In this document: one piece after another, positions 37,255 to 50,107 of the stretch
Layout: every line of letters starts with the position of its first letter
Position numbering within the stretch: position 1 is the first letter of the stretch
DNA from: Sympetrum striolatum
Lineage: Eukaryota; Arthropoda; Insecta; Odonata; Libellulidae
Length of the DNA: 64,000 nt
Assembly (NCBI GenBank): GCA_947579665.1
Contig: OX388345.1
Location: 35,183,849-35,247,848, forward strand
Direction of reading: 5' to 3'
The notes under the pieces: generated by a model
Told to the model about the DNA's origin: nothing
The model's input: the letters and a program-made list of their open reading frames with translations, nothing else
Database searches by the model: none
Made by a program: the position numbers and the translations under genes

Positions 37255-38334
37255 CTTCCTTTATATATATTTTCATGTATATTACTTTTCCAAAAAGTCT
37301 AGATTGAGCTTCTCTACACCACAAACATGAATAATCACTTCTAAAATCAATACATTTCGAATAACGGAGAGCTGTAAGCTTTGGTAATATAAAGATATTA
37401 AAATTAATAAACTAGCTTCAAGTTATCATCCTTCAAAGAGAGAAGAACAAAGGCGAATTAATTCTTCCAAAATCAACCGTCTTGACGCAATCGAGCGATT
37501 CAGTTCTTGAAAGTTAATTTGGAAATGGAAATTCGGGAGAGTAAATAGCCCTATTCTATGAAGCTGGGATATTAGAAGAGCGTGCAAACACTCTGACTTC
37601 GATCTCGCTGAATATATTCATCCTTCGAACGCGCAGTAATCTCCTAGGTTCCATTACCTACTCCTGGGTAATATTAAAACCAAAACCGTTATAACTACTG
37701 TAGCTGAACTATCGCAAAAGCGGGCGCGGAAAACTCCTGCAGATTCCTGGAAAGGACTCCTCAGAGTACGGAAGCAGGGAGACCCCAATGGGCACGAAAA
37801 CCAATTACTCGAGATGAACCTATCTCCGTCGAAAACGCTCCAGATTTTAATAATTTTCCCGACACTCTCGAACTGATCTGAGGGCAAAGACAGCGAAAAT
37901 GAAGAGAGGGAATTGAAGAGGCAGAAATGGAAGGGTTGGAGTCTTCGATGGAAAAACTCGCGACGAGGAAAACGCTACGTCGGTACGAGTCAAGCAACCC
38001 GCAATAAAACGATTTCGGAGATTGAAAAGGGGAAAAAACACGGGTTGAGGAAAATGAAGAGGAGGAAATGTCGAGGTGTGTGGAAGATTGCAGCATTGAA
38101 GTATTAAGCGTACGGTTCTAGAGAAAAGAAATGATGGGGTAGGGGTAAAGAGGAATAGAAGGAAAACGGGACCATAACGTGAAACAAAGGAGAGAACACA
38201 GATACAAGAGGGAGAAAACTAGATGTGTCGAGGAGGGTGAGTCACTAAAATATTAAAGATCAAAAAAGCTATAGACTGGAAGGGAGGTGCAGTCAGACAT
38301 GGAGACTAAGACCCGATAGAGATGAACGAAGAGT

Positions 38335-38880
38335 TATAATAATAATTGTTTATTGAAAACTAAAAACAAGGAAAATTTCTTTCAAATTATTACAAAAATG
38401 TATACAAATTACAAATTCAATTTACAATTTTAAACTATAAAATAATCATAATAACAATCTCCGACGAATAGAAACAAAATACAATTATTTACCATTATAA
38501 ATTATTACAAATATTATTTATTTATAGATTTATTGTCACATGTACTATGATAACAAAAGATAACTGTACTTTATAGATTCTGTCTTAATATATACATAAT
38601 ATTATAACATGTGAATTTATAGAAAAGTATCAACTATAGATAAGAAATAAAAAATGTATAATATTGGCACCTCCTGACGAGCCAGACTGTATCAGGGGAC
38701 CAAATTGTATGTAGTTTTGTTTGCATTGTATTTTGTATTAAAAAATCAAACCGTCAGATTCCAAGAAATGGTTAAAAGCTACCGTACTACGATGAGAATG
38801 TCCGCAAAAAAATGTTTGTTTTGTTCCTATGAATTGTTGAACTTCTTGTGAGACTTAGATTGAATATACTTAAACTTCAA
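38335..38880 (-). mobile_element. Probable LINE 3' end with pol C-terminal remnant
   Basis: On the minus strand an open segment of 38 codons (38854 down to 38738, stop at 38738-38740) contains FFCGHSHRST and ends ...NHFLESDGLIF then stop. It is followed by about 380 bases of T-rich 3' UTR and the end AATAAACAATTATTATTAT (38338-38356). A short hydrophobic closing peptide, a long AT-rich 3' UTR and an ATT tail fit a non-LTR retrotransposon 3' end. The peptide is too short to assign to a clade, and an earlier in-frame stop at 38855-38857 marks decay or chance. Confidence 0.35.
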
Positions 38881-38931
38881 TAAATCACCCATCTAACTAG
38901 GTTTACACAATTAAAATTATATACGCTTAAT

Positions 38932-38996
38932 AATAATAATCGTCTTTATTTGAGTGAGATTAAGACTAAAAGTCTTCCATCGAACCCATCGCCATA
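38932..38996 (-). mobile_element. Retroelement 3' end with (ATT)n tail, copy A
   Basis: On the minus strand GGCGATGGGTT, GGAAGACTTTTAGTCTTAAT and AATAAAGACGATTATTATT follow in order. It matches copy B at 43.00 kb over about 65 bases with few differences. On the minus strand it lies directly upstream of the LINE tail at 38.3-38.9 kb, so two retroelement ends are stacked in the same orientation. Confidence 0.55.
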
Positions 38997-39902
38997 CACT
39001 ATACCATAATCAATTTAAAGAGATGGTATGAGAAAAAATGAAAAGAATAGTGAATATAAAAAGAACATATTAAATTCTTAGGGAAAGAGTACGACGTGAA
39101 TACGTCAGGAAAACAAAACAGGGAGAACGGGAGAGAAGGAATAAACATGTGGTAAACTTAAAATTGCTCAATGACGACCGACTGAATCAAGAAGGTCTGC
39201 TTCTTCACGGAAAATTTGCGAATTAAAACCGAAATTTGCGGCCGCGCAAAAAACGGCGGAGCAAATTTGCGGGGAAATGAAGGTTGGGGTAACCTTAGGA
39301 AAAACATCTCGGTAAGGAAACGAGGGCCTTGAGAAGTGATGAAAACCATGAAAAATTATCGAGGCGTTGAGGGTACGTCTAAATCGTTTTGAGTAAAAAA
39401 ATGGACGGGGAGATTACATATTAAAAGAACAAAGGTGAGAGTAATAGACAAGATTACGAGAAACGATCGTATGCACGGAAGCACCTAAACAAGACAGGCG
39501 GACAATATTCCTAGGAATCAGTGTTAATCGAAGAGGATCACCTTTCGGGCCAGGGGTGTCGAGAGCAGCTGCAGGCCCGGGTCAAAGAAGGCAGATGGGT
39601 CCCTTATGATGTACTTAGCCCCGGATTTTTATATAATCTACATTCTAAGTAATATTGCCATTGTCGATATGGATTTGTGTTAAAGATCATCGGATAAAAT
39701 GAAAATAAAGAGAAGATAATACTTGTTTCTTTGTTAATGTCTTTAAAAAAAATTCCGCCATGACCTGAAATGGGCCCCAAAGAGAAACGAGGACCCGATA
39801 CCCAAAAACTCAGCCTTCTTTCTTCTCGTCCATGTTCAGGTATTATGAACGGATTAGTATTGAGTGCGGAGGTCTCGACTTTGAATCCAATTCATCGAAA
39901 AT

Positions 39903-40093
39903 GTATCCGTTATTTTTTTATTTATTTATATATACCCCACAAACATCCACTTTCTGGACTTTTACAGTGGTAGGTAAATAACATTAACAAAGAACGTTCA
40001 CACATGCCGATTCCCTAATCTGAAAAATCCGACTAGCCGGGATTCGAACCCGTGCGATGGGAGCGATAACCACTCGGCCACCACTGCCGGTGA
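39903..40093 (-). mobile_element. Near-complete tRNA-derived SINE
   Basis: On the minus strand the head GGCAGTGGTGGCCGAGTGG carries an A box, TGGCCGAGTGG (40070-40080), and a perfect B box, GGTTCGAATCC (40040-40050). A body of about 120 bases follows, and the tail is ATAAATAAATAAAAAAATAA. The head resembles a Ser/Leu-type tRNA but lacks the anticodon arm, with only 19 bases between the boxes. No clear target-site duplication is visible. Confidence 0.65.
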
Positions 40094-40099
40094 TATTTT

Positions 40100-42780
40100 A
40101 AGAAATTCCAATTCTCTTACAGTGGATTTGAAAGTGTTTATCAATGAAAACTATAAAGAGGTGACGTAGAACGTTGAAAGACCACGGAATATAAAAATGA
40201 ATGAAAATATTATGTTGCTTCCATAACAATCGTGATAGACAAAGATCAGGAAAAACACCATCCCAGAAAATGGGAGAAATGGATTTTTAATATCCGTCAA
40301 TTTCATACTCATAGCTTCTTTTTATCCTCAAATAATGATTAAGCATCGCTCACATAAAGCATCACATATCTTGTGGAAAGATCAACAGATAAAATAACTA
40401 AATCACCTAATTTATACTACAATGATAATTATACATAGACATCAGAAAGAGACACCAAAGACAAGGAAAGAAAATGTTTAAAAATCGCATGCGAATAATT
40501 CTCCCCATGTCTACTTCCCCTGTTCTTTTCGCGCCACCCGTTGCTAAGGAGTCTGGTGCAGTTTCGAACACAAAGAGAGAGCGGGGTCCAGAGGCGTGCT
40601 TCGAATCGCAAGGGGAGAGTTAAAATCGCGTGGGCGTGGAGGTAAGGGGGATGAGGCAGAACGATGGAGAGGGAAACATTTTCCGCACTTCGGAATGTAA
40701 TGGATACACGTCATCAAACGAATTCATTGTTAGGATCCGATAGAGTGGGGATTGGTGAGGTGGAGGCGGGAAGAACAAAAGAATGCGAGCGCACGAAGCG
40801 AATGAAAAGAGAATCGCAATTTTAAGGGATATCACGATTCCCTCTTCATCTTTCCCGCGAACGAGAGCAAACTTCCCGGTGAAATCGATCGGGATTTGGC
40901 ACCGGTAATTAATTTATCCCCGTGAAGGTCTTGTTTAGAGCTGTCTGCATTCTGGGAGAGAGATACGGCTACATTTTGCCGATTCCTATAAAATTGTTTC
41001 GGTCAAAGGTGAATGGGTTTCATTCGGCCTATTGGAGAGGAATAGCGGAACGGAAAATTTTATAGGGTTTTGAATTGGACCGGTACATACAATGAAGTGC
41101 TGGGGTAATAAAATTGGTGCATTTTCAAAAGTTTGTTTACGGTTAATTCAGGAATGAAACGAGGACTTAAATTCGAGAGCTCCACGGAGAAAACTAATAT
41201 CCGCCTCGCGCAGCTATCGAATGCATTCTGCACTCGAAGGGATAAAAAAGTGCAAATTTATACAGGACCCAGTATATTTTTCGGATAAATAGAAGCTAGA
41301 AAAGTTGATGAGGTTGAAACCTAAATGGAACATAGAATACATCGATTTCCACCGACAAAAAAGTGAAGAATAATCTTCTTCGATCACAGTTCTGTACCTG
41401 AATACTTCGAAACAAAAGCGTTTTATAGAGATGAGTTGAATTAATATTCTTCTTCCTCTTTAAAAGTCTACTCTAGACAACTGAATTTCTAGGAACTCTT
41501 AAATGATAAGCCTTATATGTTTTCTATTAAATTAAGGTTAAAGAAAATAGATAATGTCCTTCATAATCAACTTCGATAAAATCCATAGACTCTGACCCCC
41601 AACTCGCATGACTCTGGGCGATGGAACATCTCGCTCATCCATAACTACTGCCAGTCTATACGAATTAATTATCGGCAAACCTTAAACTAATTACAAAAAA
41701 TATTTTATCGACACTTAAGATTGAAGATTAATCAATCTGAAGTCTACAATAATAATGAAAGGTGGCTCATACGGGTTAATCAATAATGCAGATGCCAAAT
41801 CCTTATTAAAACTCAGCCACCTTGGCATTACAATTAATTAAATCTGTCATGTAAAGTTATCGAATTACGTAGCTGAACCCTTTAGTAAAAGGCCATGGCT
41901 ATAGCTTAAGACCGGTCATAAACACACATCTATAAAAAAAGGCAGAACCTTATGAGGCGTAACAATCAATCGTGATTTTCGGGGGGGAAAATGGGTCCGA
42001 CAAAAAGGCGTTAAAGCTACATTTAAAAAAATCCATGCCAACGGTATCTCTCGGTGCCCTTGTTGTAACCAAAGAGATGCAAATAAATGATCCGGACCGC
42101 CCGTCGAATCCAAACGGTCCATTTATCATCCCCCGCAACTTTGAGAAGCGGTGACGTGTCGTCCAGGCTTAAAAAATCGGCCTTCCGAGCCATTCGAATC
42201 GGTAGCGATATCGTTCTCCAAAAAAGGAAAAGCATTTAATACCGACGTTGGCTTTTGGCGACCGGGCAAAAACTAACATGGCCATCGAACGCCGAAGCGG
42301 GAGAGATATTCTTTAAGGTTTCAATTAACATCACTCCTCCCCGAGTTTGCTGCCTTAATGCCGGCGATTGAACGTCCAGATTAAAAGCAGCGAAATGGAC
42401 CAGAGCGCTTATCGAGAGACGTTTCGACTCATAGGCCACGCCCAGGTCTTGACAAGTTGGCGGGGAAAGGATACGGCGCGGGATTGAAAAATGCGGTACC
42501 TGAACGGAAAGGGGCGATTAAAACTTGCTTGGTTACGGGCGGAAAATCGACAGTTTAAAGTCACGTTTCAATTATTCATTTAAGCTGAGAGGTAGCAATG
42601 CATGCTGATAAAATGTAAACAAAATCACAAATGAAGGGAATAAATAAACGCAAGGTGAAAATGTCGTGTAATTGCGTAACTTCCAGCTAATGTACCGATT
42701 TAAAATATCAAGACAGCAAATCACGCGCAAATATTACTCTATGAAAACATTATGAAAAACAATAATTCATTATGGGATAA
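40100..42780. other. Noncoding stretch, no gene recognised
   Basis: The stretch is AT-rich with CpG-richer patches at about 40.5-41.1 and 42.0-42.5 kb. Overlapping 60-71 codon frames on both strands have no domain. A short inverted pair CCTATAAAATT / AATTTTATAGG spans about 40985-41069. Nothing else was identified. Confidence 0.35.
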
Positions 42781-43002
42781 TTCTTACCGATGATGCGATT
42801 TTATCCTTTTTATTTTTATCTTTCATTTATTACTATCGGTAGGTTTGCGCAGGTTTTTCATCCCCCCTTCTTCGTGGGTGTTTTCCAGATGCGGATAATA
42901 TTTTCTTCATTGGAATCTCTTAAGTTTTTTATATCCGCAATCCTCCCCTTTTTTTCTCGTAGGTACTATCTCTTTTAATTAATTACTGTATATTCTATGA
43001 CG

Positions 43003-43073
43003 ATGGGTTAGGTGGAAGAGAAGACTTTAAGTCTCAATTTCGTCCGAACAAAGACGATTATTAATATTACTAT
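43003..43073 (+). mobile_element. Retroelement 3' end with (ATT)n tail, copy B
   Basis: On the + strand CGATGGGTTAGGTGG, GAAGACTTTAAGTCTCAAT and ACAAAGACGATTATT occur in order. It is the same family as copies at 34.3 kb and 38.9 kb. The preceding 200 bases are T-rich and could be the rest of the 3' UTR, but no pol frame is visible. Confidence 0.55.
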
Positions 43074-43079
43074 AGCTGT

Positions 43080-46000
43080 TATAACTGCCTGATAAGATAC
43101 ATTTGAACAATAGAAACATTCTAAAATATGAATATGCATTCTATATGATAGTTTGTTTCGTTCATTTATTTTCCAGTATCAACTTGAATCTCTGGCATTA
43201 AAAAAATCTATCAGTAAAGGATAACATAAAATAAGAAAAAAACATAACAGAAACATGTTTTTACCAGCGAACTAGTGCTCTCACTGTTGACAAAGCTATC
43301 AACATCATCACACCAACATACTTGAAAAGACATCAATCGTAATGACAAAACAATTTTTCTTGGAAACACGAATAAAGGGTTGTAGAAATATAACTAAAAG
43401 TATTCTCTAATTAGGATTTTAGGGCTAAAAGATCTCTAGAACTGCAAAATGATGCATAATGTGATTATTAATTCAAGCTACACCAATCGGTGGATTACGG
43501 AACATCCCCACATCGTAATGCAAATCAAGGTCCCGGAGCGATATGAAATACGAGAAAAAAAAGTTAATGAAAATGTCGAGAAGAGAACGAGGTTACGATT
43601 TGTTAAAAAAATTCGAGACTTGGTCCGCCAGGAAGACGCCAAATTCCTCTTCTCTACGGAGGATGAGAGGAAAGGCGGATCATAAAAAAATGATTGCAGA
43701 TTGGGCCAAACGATAAAGAAAACGCTTCCGGAATGGGTGGTTACATACAAGGTGAATACGCGATGGCCATCAACAGAATTAAGAAAGCCGGAAGGATAAA
43801 CGGATACTGATTCAATAAGAGCGGACAATATCCGTGAATGTGAGTGGATTGCATATTTCTTTGATAAATAATAATATTCTGCTACATTATTGCCTCTTCA
43901 ATTAGCATTATATTATATAGAAAAGTATTGAGAATAATAAACGCAGTTATATGATGTAAAAGAAGCTGAGGCACGAGGAATAAGGAAAATTTCTACTACC
44001 AATCCACGGTCTCATTAAATGTACAAGAACTTACATACGAGACATTTTCTTTGCCATCTGTTGCCCTTGTGGCGTAACATTCTGATACAAGTTTACACCT
44101 TTTAAATGTGAAAAACAACAAGCAGTAGCACATTTTATAACCATAAATAACGTCTTCGTTTTTATTTTAACTTTCATCAGCTACCATTTTCATAAGTCTC
44201 TAAATATATAGTTTAATTTAAAACTACGAGAGAATAGATGTAGTCAAGGAACCTTAAAATATTATTTTCTACTAGATAACATATTTTAGTATCATTATTA
44301 TTACCAACAGTATTACATTCACTTTTATTGGAGATCATTTTCTTTAATAGATACATAAGTATTCTGTCTTTTGGTAGATTCATGTGCATCGTTATTCCTT
44401 AATCAACGCCATTACTTTTGTTTATCGGTACCCTACCCTAGTCTTTATATCAGTTCACTTGAGGCTGGATTTATTTCATTGGTAAAATCCAGAGAGAGTT
44501 TCGCTTGGTATGCAGCGACGCTTCCTCTGTACCAGAGGAGAGGTCGATCCACCCAATATGGAAGAAGATGAGAGATATTTAATTGGGGCAATTCGCAGTC
44601 CGAAGCGAGTTGGCTAGCGCGTCGGAATCGAACGGGGCAACGTGCCAAAACATTTCCGTGATAATGAGGAAGCAAGCCAAAAGAACGGGATCAATTTATA
44701 GACGGGCACATGGATGCTGTGGGGACCTCTGGAACGGAAATAATACGGGTCCAGATCGTATCTGAAACACGTTTCAATCGCAAAGGAGTTCTACTTTTTC
44801 ATGTTTCATATTTGACCCTCATTTCTCTAAACCAGCTTCGAGTATTAGATCGCTATACACGGATCATATACTGACGACAGGAGACTGACATATTTATTAA
44901 ACGGTACCATTTTCACACCTATTGTTTGTTTTCACCTAAATATGAATACATTTAGATTCTTAATTCTGTGAGATTTGGATAAATCAATTGCGATTATATA
45001 GCAATTATTCCGAAGGTTTGGTTCTCTTGTGTCTACCTTCTATCCTTGGTCTACTTCATGAAAATGGAATTCAAAAAAGACAATCCTCCATTTCAACTTC
45101 AGCTATGTGCTTTCTACTGGTGGTAATCATCGAAACCAGTGTTGTGGGAATACACACATTGATACAGTGCAATATAAAAGTATATATTTTACATTTATTT
45201 CATTTTAGATAGGGTTTAGAGGTAATTTAGAAATTTATTTAGAATTAGAATTTCTTGATTTTCTAGGGGTTGAATGAAAGAGGAGCAACGCATCTAAAAT
45301 CATAAATACTTTACGTCATAATAAATTCTAACGATGACTATCGCTTGTTAATGATAATACAAAGCAAAGCTAGAATTAATACTATTTTGCCACAGATTAA
45401 TATTAATTGCTCATTACAGCTTAAATTAATTAAAATATTAGAACAGGGATCGTGTAAATAGATGGAAATACATTAATTTAATGAATGAAAACATTAACAG
45501 ACACATCAAAAATATTGAAGCTACTAAAGCTTTCTCTGCCTACCATTAAAATTCACATATAAGTAGTTGCACCGCTAATACTACTGATGCTTACTACGGA
45601 GAAAGTGACACCAACAGCCATTAACCAGATATGAAGGTCGCAGGAATTCTCAAATTAAAAGTAACGCCACGAATAATACGCTTGAGCCCTTAGGAATATC
45701 GAAAGAGCAAAGAGAGCCAACGGCAATGGTAATAGTGATCCGACTTCACCTCAGTGCACCGCCGAATCTCTCTCCCGCATCGTTAATCGGACGTATCGGC
45801 TCGAGGAGCATAACTTTGCGCAAAATATCATCCTCTGCGAAAAAAGGAACAGTCGGTCGCGCTAATTTTACTCCCTTAAGCGCCTTCGACGAGCGCACGA
45901 ATGAAAGAAGTCCTTATCCCTCGAAGATAGGATCGGAGCTCGATTTGAATAATGCGTGAGCGGTCTATTTTTAAGCGGAGAAGTAACATCGTAACCCGGA

Positions 46001-46950
46001 GGCGATTCCATAATATCTCGGGCGATTCAGATTGAATGTGTCCGTCTTCGGGTGAGTGCGCAACGGACAGTGAAGAGTCCTTCTCGAACAACTGACTAAC
46101 GGCCGCCGCAGCTGCGGCTGATGTCATATTTTCCGATGCATCTGCCGCTCAAAGAGAAGTTCCCGGAAGAGGTGTGCATGCACACTTGTTACTGGAAAGC
46201 ATTCGAAATAAACCTGCCCTTTGAAGAGAGACAAAAGACGGGATTCGAACGGGAAGAATGGAGGTGAAATTATGCAGGCAGCGCGAGTGACGTCTGTGTT
46301 GGAATGAAATGACATGCGAAGACATTCGCGTAAGAAGGGAATGTCTTTGGATTGATAACGGTTGAATATAAAGTACGGAAAAATTCGGGGGAATAGAACG
46401 AGCAGGAATTGAAATGTGAAATAAAGAAAATGTGCGAGTACTTATGCAAATTATCTATCAGAGATGAGGATAAAACATAAATAAAGATTCTTTCTTTCAC
46501 TTGAATTTATATTGTTGTTATACGAATTATTTTCCAAAATGATTTAATTAAGTTTTCACGCAATCTAAATCTATTTATTACATGAAAAACCGGGATTTAA
46601 CTAAATAAAGAATAATTTTAACAAACGGTTAGATCGTAATAATTGAAATATTAGATACAGACTCCGCTATATTATAAGTTGTACGAAAGCTTGTATATTA
46701 ATCAAAAGATTACTAGTTTCCCTAGTAACTAAAGAACCAACCCGTTCCTTACTATCTTAATCTCAAAGCTGCTACAGCTTCTAATTTTATCTTCCAGAAA
46801 AGTTGACACGACATTTCTAGTGCATATCATAATTTGTAACAATATTACTAGTAATCTAAGGCACAAGAGCCAAGTCAATAGATAATTTGAATAACTTCCG
46901 TCAATATTTTATTAAAATTTTTTACTCTCTTAAATCAGGAATGTCGATCA
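43080..46950. other. Noncoding stretch with one CpG-rich block
   Basis: A CpG-rich block at about 45.73-46.13 kb includes a GC palindrome around CGCAGCTGCG near 46110. Frames up to 116 codons (43478-43828 -) overlap an opposite-strand frame and have no recognised domain. No repeat element was identified. Confidence 0.35.
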
Positions 46951-46952
46951 AT

Positions 46953-47045
46953 AAAAATAATTCTTAAATATAAATCTAAACTTATTTTTTTGGGAGTATT
47001 GGCTAGCAAAAATAATTCTTAAATATGAATCCAAATTTTATTTCT
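46953..47045. repeat. Short direct repeat, about 36 bp
   Basis: AAAAATAATTCTTAAATAT occurs at 46953 and again at 47008, each followed by a diverged continuation (AAATCTAAACTTATT and GAATCCAAATTTTATT). The copies are separated by about 20 bases. It is a small local duplication with no other identity. Confidence 0.5.
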
Positions 47046-48078
47046 CCGCTCTAGAGTGAACTTCGTAAGAAAATGTCGCAAGGAAAATCAGTTTATACAA
47101 AAGCGAATGACTAACTCACTTAAGTCCTGACTCAAAGAAAACATCCCGCCTTTCCAAAAGAAATTTCGGGAGCAAAACAAAGAAAGTGGAGCCAAACCGT
47201 TTTCCTAAATAAAAACACTTTTTACCTCTAAAGTTCGTCTAAAACTCTACTCCTTCGAAGAGACTTTATTTATAATACCGCTCCGTAATCTCGGAATTTA
47301 GTACAAGGTCCGAGAGAGAGACTCCGGACATAAAACGGGGGAAAATCAACAGCGGCACAATCCATATTCTTCCAGCACGCGGAAGAAAAATACGTCGGAC
47401 GGAAAAAGAAAAGAAAACACGACCAAAGAGCGAGAGGTCTTATTTTTAGTACCGTCAGTACTGGACGATCCGGAGCTCAAAAGTTCCGTAACGCCATAAG
47501 GCTCTTTCCCTCTTGTAATACCGAGTGAGTCAACAGAAGATGTCTTAATACGAGGAACAGACTTCATACACGGACGAAGGGAGAAAAAGAGGGATTTTTG
47601 CGTGAGAACCCCTTCATGCCCGCGGCGGCAGTTGGTGGTGACGAACGAGGGACAAGCAGCCGGACAAGTGAAGACAAACGCACCAACACATATATGACTT
47701 TAACCCTTCCCCAAACAAAGCTATTCCTCTCCTCACCTCTGGAAAACCCAGAGGCGCGCGTGTTTGCAATTTCCGAAAATCTGCATCTTGGCTAACCTTT
47801 CGCCAATCTCCGGTTTGTATGGACACTTGTGCTGCTTCGAAACCGGATGACCGCCAATCAATCCTGGCACGCGCCACTAGCACGCCTATTCTACCATTCC
47901 GTCTCCTATTCACTATTCTATCCGATTACGAATCCAAAAGATCCTACGATTTAACTAACCGGGAAATCGAGGGATCACAAATGAAATGCCGGGATGGTAC
48001 TGAAGGGTTTCGAGAAGTACTTTTCATCAGTGAGTCACCGACGAAAATGATTCATCTCCGAGATAATGGATTTTTACG

Positions 48079-48135
48079 CAGTGGCGTACTCAGGGAGTGT
48101 TTGAGTTTTAAACCCTCCCCCTTCCACAGGCACGT
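48079..48135 (+). mobile_element. DNA-transposon terminal relic (CAGTGGCG-type end)
   Basis: CAGTGGCGTACTCAGGG begins at 48079 and is followed by TGTTTGAGTTTTAAACCC and a run of C. Ends of the form CAGTGGCGTAGCCAGG followed by a GTTTGAG / AACCCCC segment are common in arthropod and other animal DNA transposons and MITEs; I recall this pattern but cannot name the superfamily with confidence. No opposite terminus was found nearby, so this is a fragment. Confidence 0.4.
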
Positions 48136-48599
48136 ACGTAAGATCTTTTTCATCTTCAGAACTCCCCATAAGCTACATGAGGAAGACCGTCTCGATACTC
48201 ATGATTACATGCATTCAGACATTTAAATCACCGCTGACGTTTTTTAGTCCTCGCTGATCAGCAAATAAAATATCAGGCTATAAATGTAAATCAATAAAAA
48301 AGTCCTGGAATTAGTCACGTAAAATTAATAATTAATTAACCTTGTTTAAATATTAACTTAAATTAAATAACTTATTCGAATAACTAAATGAAACACTTCT
48401 CTTAATTAACGTTTAACGTCTACGTAATTAACCTACTAGCAAAAAGACAAATAAATATAAATTGAATAAGATAATTCGAAATATAGTAGTGACTAGTCTA
48501 ATGTGCATAAGTTTATAAAAACGATTATTAAAATATTGCGGATAATCCATAAAGACGAAGAATAAAACTGAAACAGGATACTTGCATTTAACTGCCATG

Positions 48600-48982
48600 T
48601 CCATATTTCTCTTACGCGGAATTTTTTGTGAGAATTATACTGATGAATGACAGAAAGCTAGAAACATTAGAATGCTCTTAAGATTTGTAAAATTTACGAG
48701 ACCTATGCGACATTGACTGAAACAAAGTCATCGTAACAAGCTTTTACTGAACCACATGAAATAAAACAATTAATTGTTACAATTATTTCTATGATGGTTA
48801 TATTTTGCGTGGTTCTGTAGAAGCTAATTGCATTGTCTTTCTTTATAAAATGTAATTTTCAATAGTGCTTTCTTGTTCTATTTTCGAAAACACTCCTCTC
48901 TAAGTGTTTATAAGCTGTTTTCTAGTTTACCATATCTTACGTAAAATATTTACTATTGAATTCTTGAGAATTATACTGATGA
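48600..48982. repeat. Diverged direct repeat pair around TGAGAATTATACTGATGA
   Basis: The 18-base block TGAGAATTATACTGATGA occurs identically at 48629-48646 and 48965-48982. Both are preceded within about 50 bases by CCATAT and CTTACG segments, suggesting two diverged copies of one short element about 336 bases apart. No function is apparent. Confidence 0.4.
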
Positions 48983-49259
48983 GAACTCTAAATACCTAGT
49001 CATGAATGCTTAGACGTTTAAAAACCGTACAATTCTACACTATTTAACAAATTCACAACCGGTTTGGTTGTGAAGCAGTTCAATTTTATTAGACTAATAA
49101 AATACGATTTTCATTACCGCTTCCTAGATCCATTAACGGAAACACTCTCTTCTGCGTACTTATAAGTGCCTTTCTCCTTATTTCCACTCCATCCAAGCTT
49201 CATTTCCCACTTTACCTTTCCGTATAACCTTCCCTCTTTCCTAGTGAACAACGCCATCT

Positions 49260-50100
49260 CACGGAGGATGCGCGGATAAGAGTCCTATGAGGCGCTCGAC
49301 CGTGCTTTCACGCTCCGGGAAATCTCCATCTCTTCGCTTTTTTCCCTTCTCGCTCGGCGGGTGAAAGGAGGAGGAGATTCGCACGCACGTGGTGACTTCT
49401 GGGAGGTAATGGGAGTGAGAGAGAAGAGAAAAAAATCGAATTTTTTTCCACCGTGGGATCCGATCCGGTCGCCATATTCCTGCGTGCGGTGTGACGGAGG
49501 AAATTTGAGGGTAGAAATTCGAGGGGTGAGAAATGAGAGAGGAAAAAATGGATGAAAAGGGGGTGCGTTGTTGAAAGGAAGCCTTTTTAGGGGGTGAAGG
49601 GAGAAGGAGCAAGTGGGGAAATTGGCGGGGATAAGGTTTTGGAGGAACCGACTCCTGTGACCACTTAGGGACTCGTGTAAGTCTGTGTATGCATTATGAG
49701 GAGGTGAACAATCAGGTTAATACGTAATTCGACTTTCCTCCACACGTTTTATGCTTGGACATTTTTGAAGGGGATTTTTATGGGGAAAAAAACTTTGTGC
49801 CAAAGAGTATTACATGATTATCAGTGGCGCATTGGATGCAGAAAAAATAAAACTAAGTTTATTACAAAATTTCTAAACATGCGTTTAAATATGCATACTA
49901 ATACTCAACATAACCCACCAATGAATTCTAGAAAGAAAAATTTTATAGTTAATTACTATAGTTTATAGCTACTATGGTGTGCTATACATACAGCCATAGA
50001 ATGCTGCTGTAGTTCGTATTCAAAATAAAACAAATTGATATAAGAACAACGTGTGAAAGGTTGATGAAATTATGCAAGCATTTATCTCTAATTTAAGGGT
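49260..50100. other. CpG- and purine-rich patch passing into AT-rich DNA
   Basis: The + strand is purine-rich at 49.35-49.62 kb and supports overlapping chance frames (117 codons on - at 49259-49612). From 49.7 kb the sequence is AT-rich and unique. No gene was recognised. Confidence 0.3.
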
Positions 50101-50107
50101 TGAAAAA

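Noticed and set aside
44590..44645. Possible tRNA-like segment with TTGGCTAGCGCG and AATCGAAC
   Set aside because: No B-box match and no stems; chance similarity.
45110..45150. Possible further hammerhead-like copy (CTGGTGG...GAAACCAGTG)
   Set aside because: The core CTGATGA is mutated at two positions and no stem separates the two parts.
47819..48226. 135-codon + strand frame
   Set aside because: It runs into the CAGTGGCG transposon relic at 48079 and has no known domain; likely chance in a CpG-rich patch.
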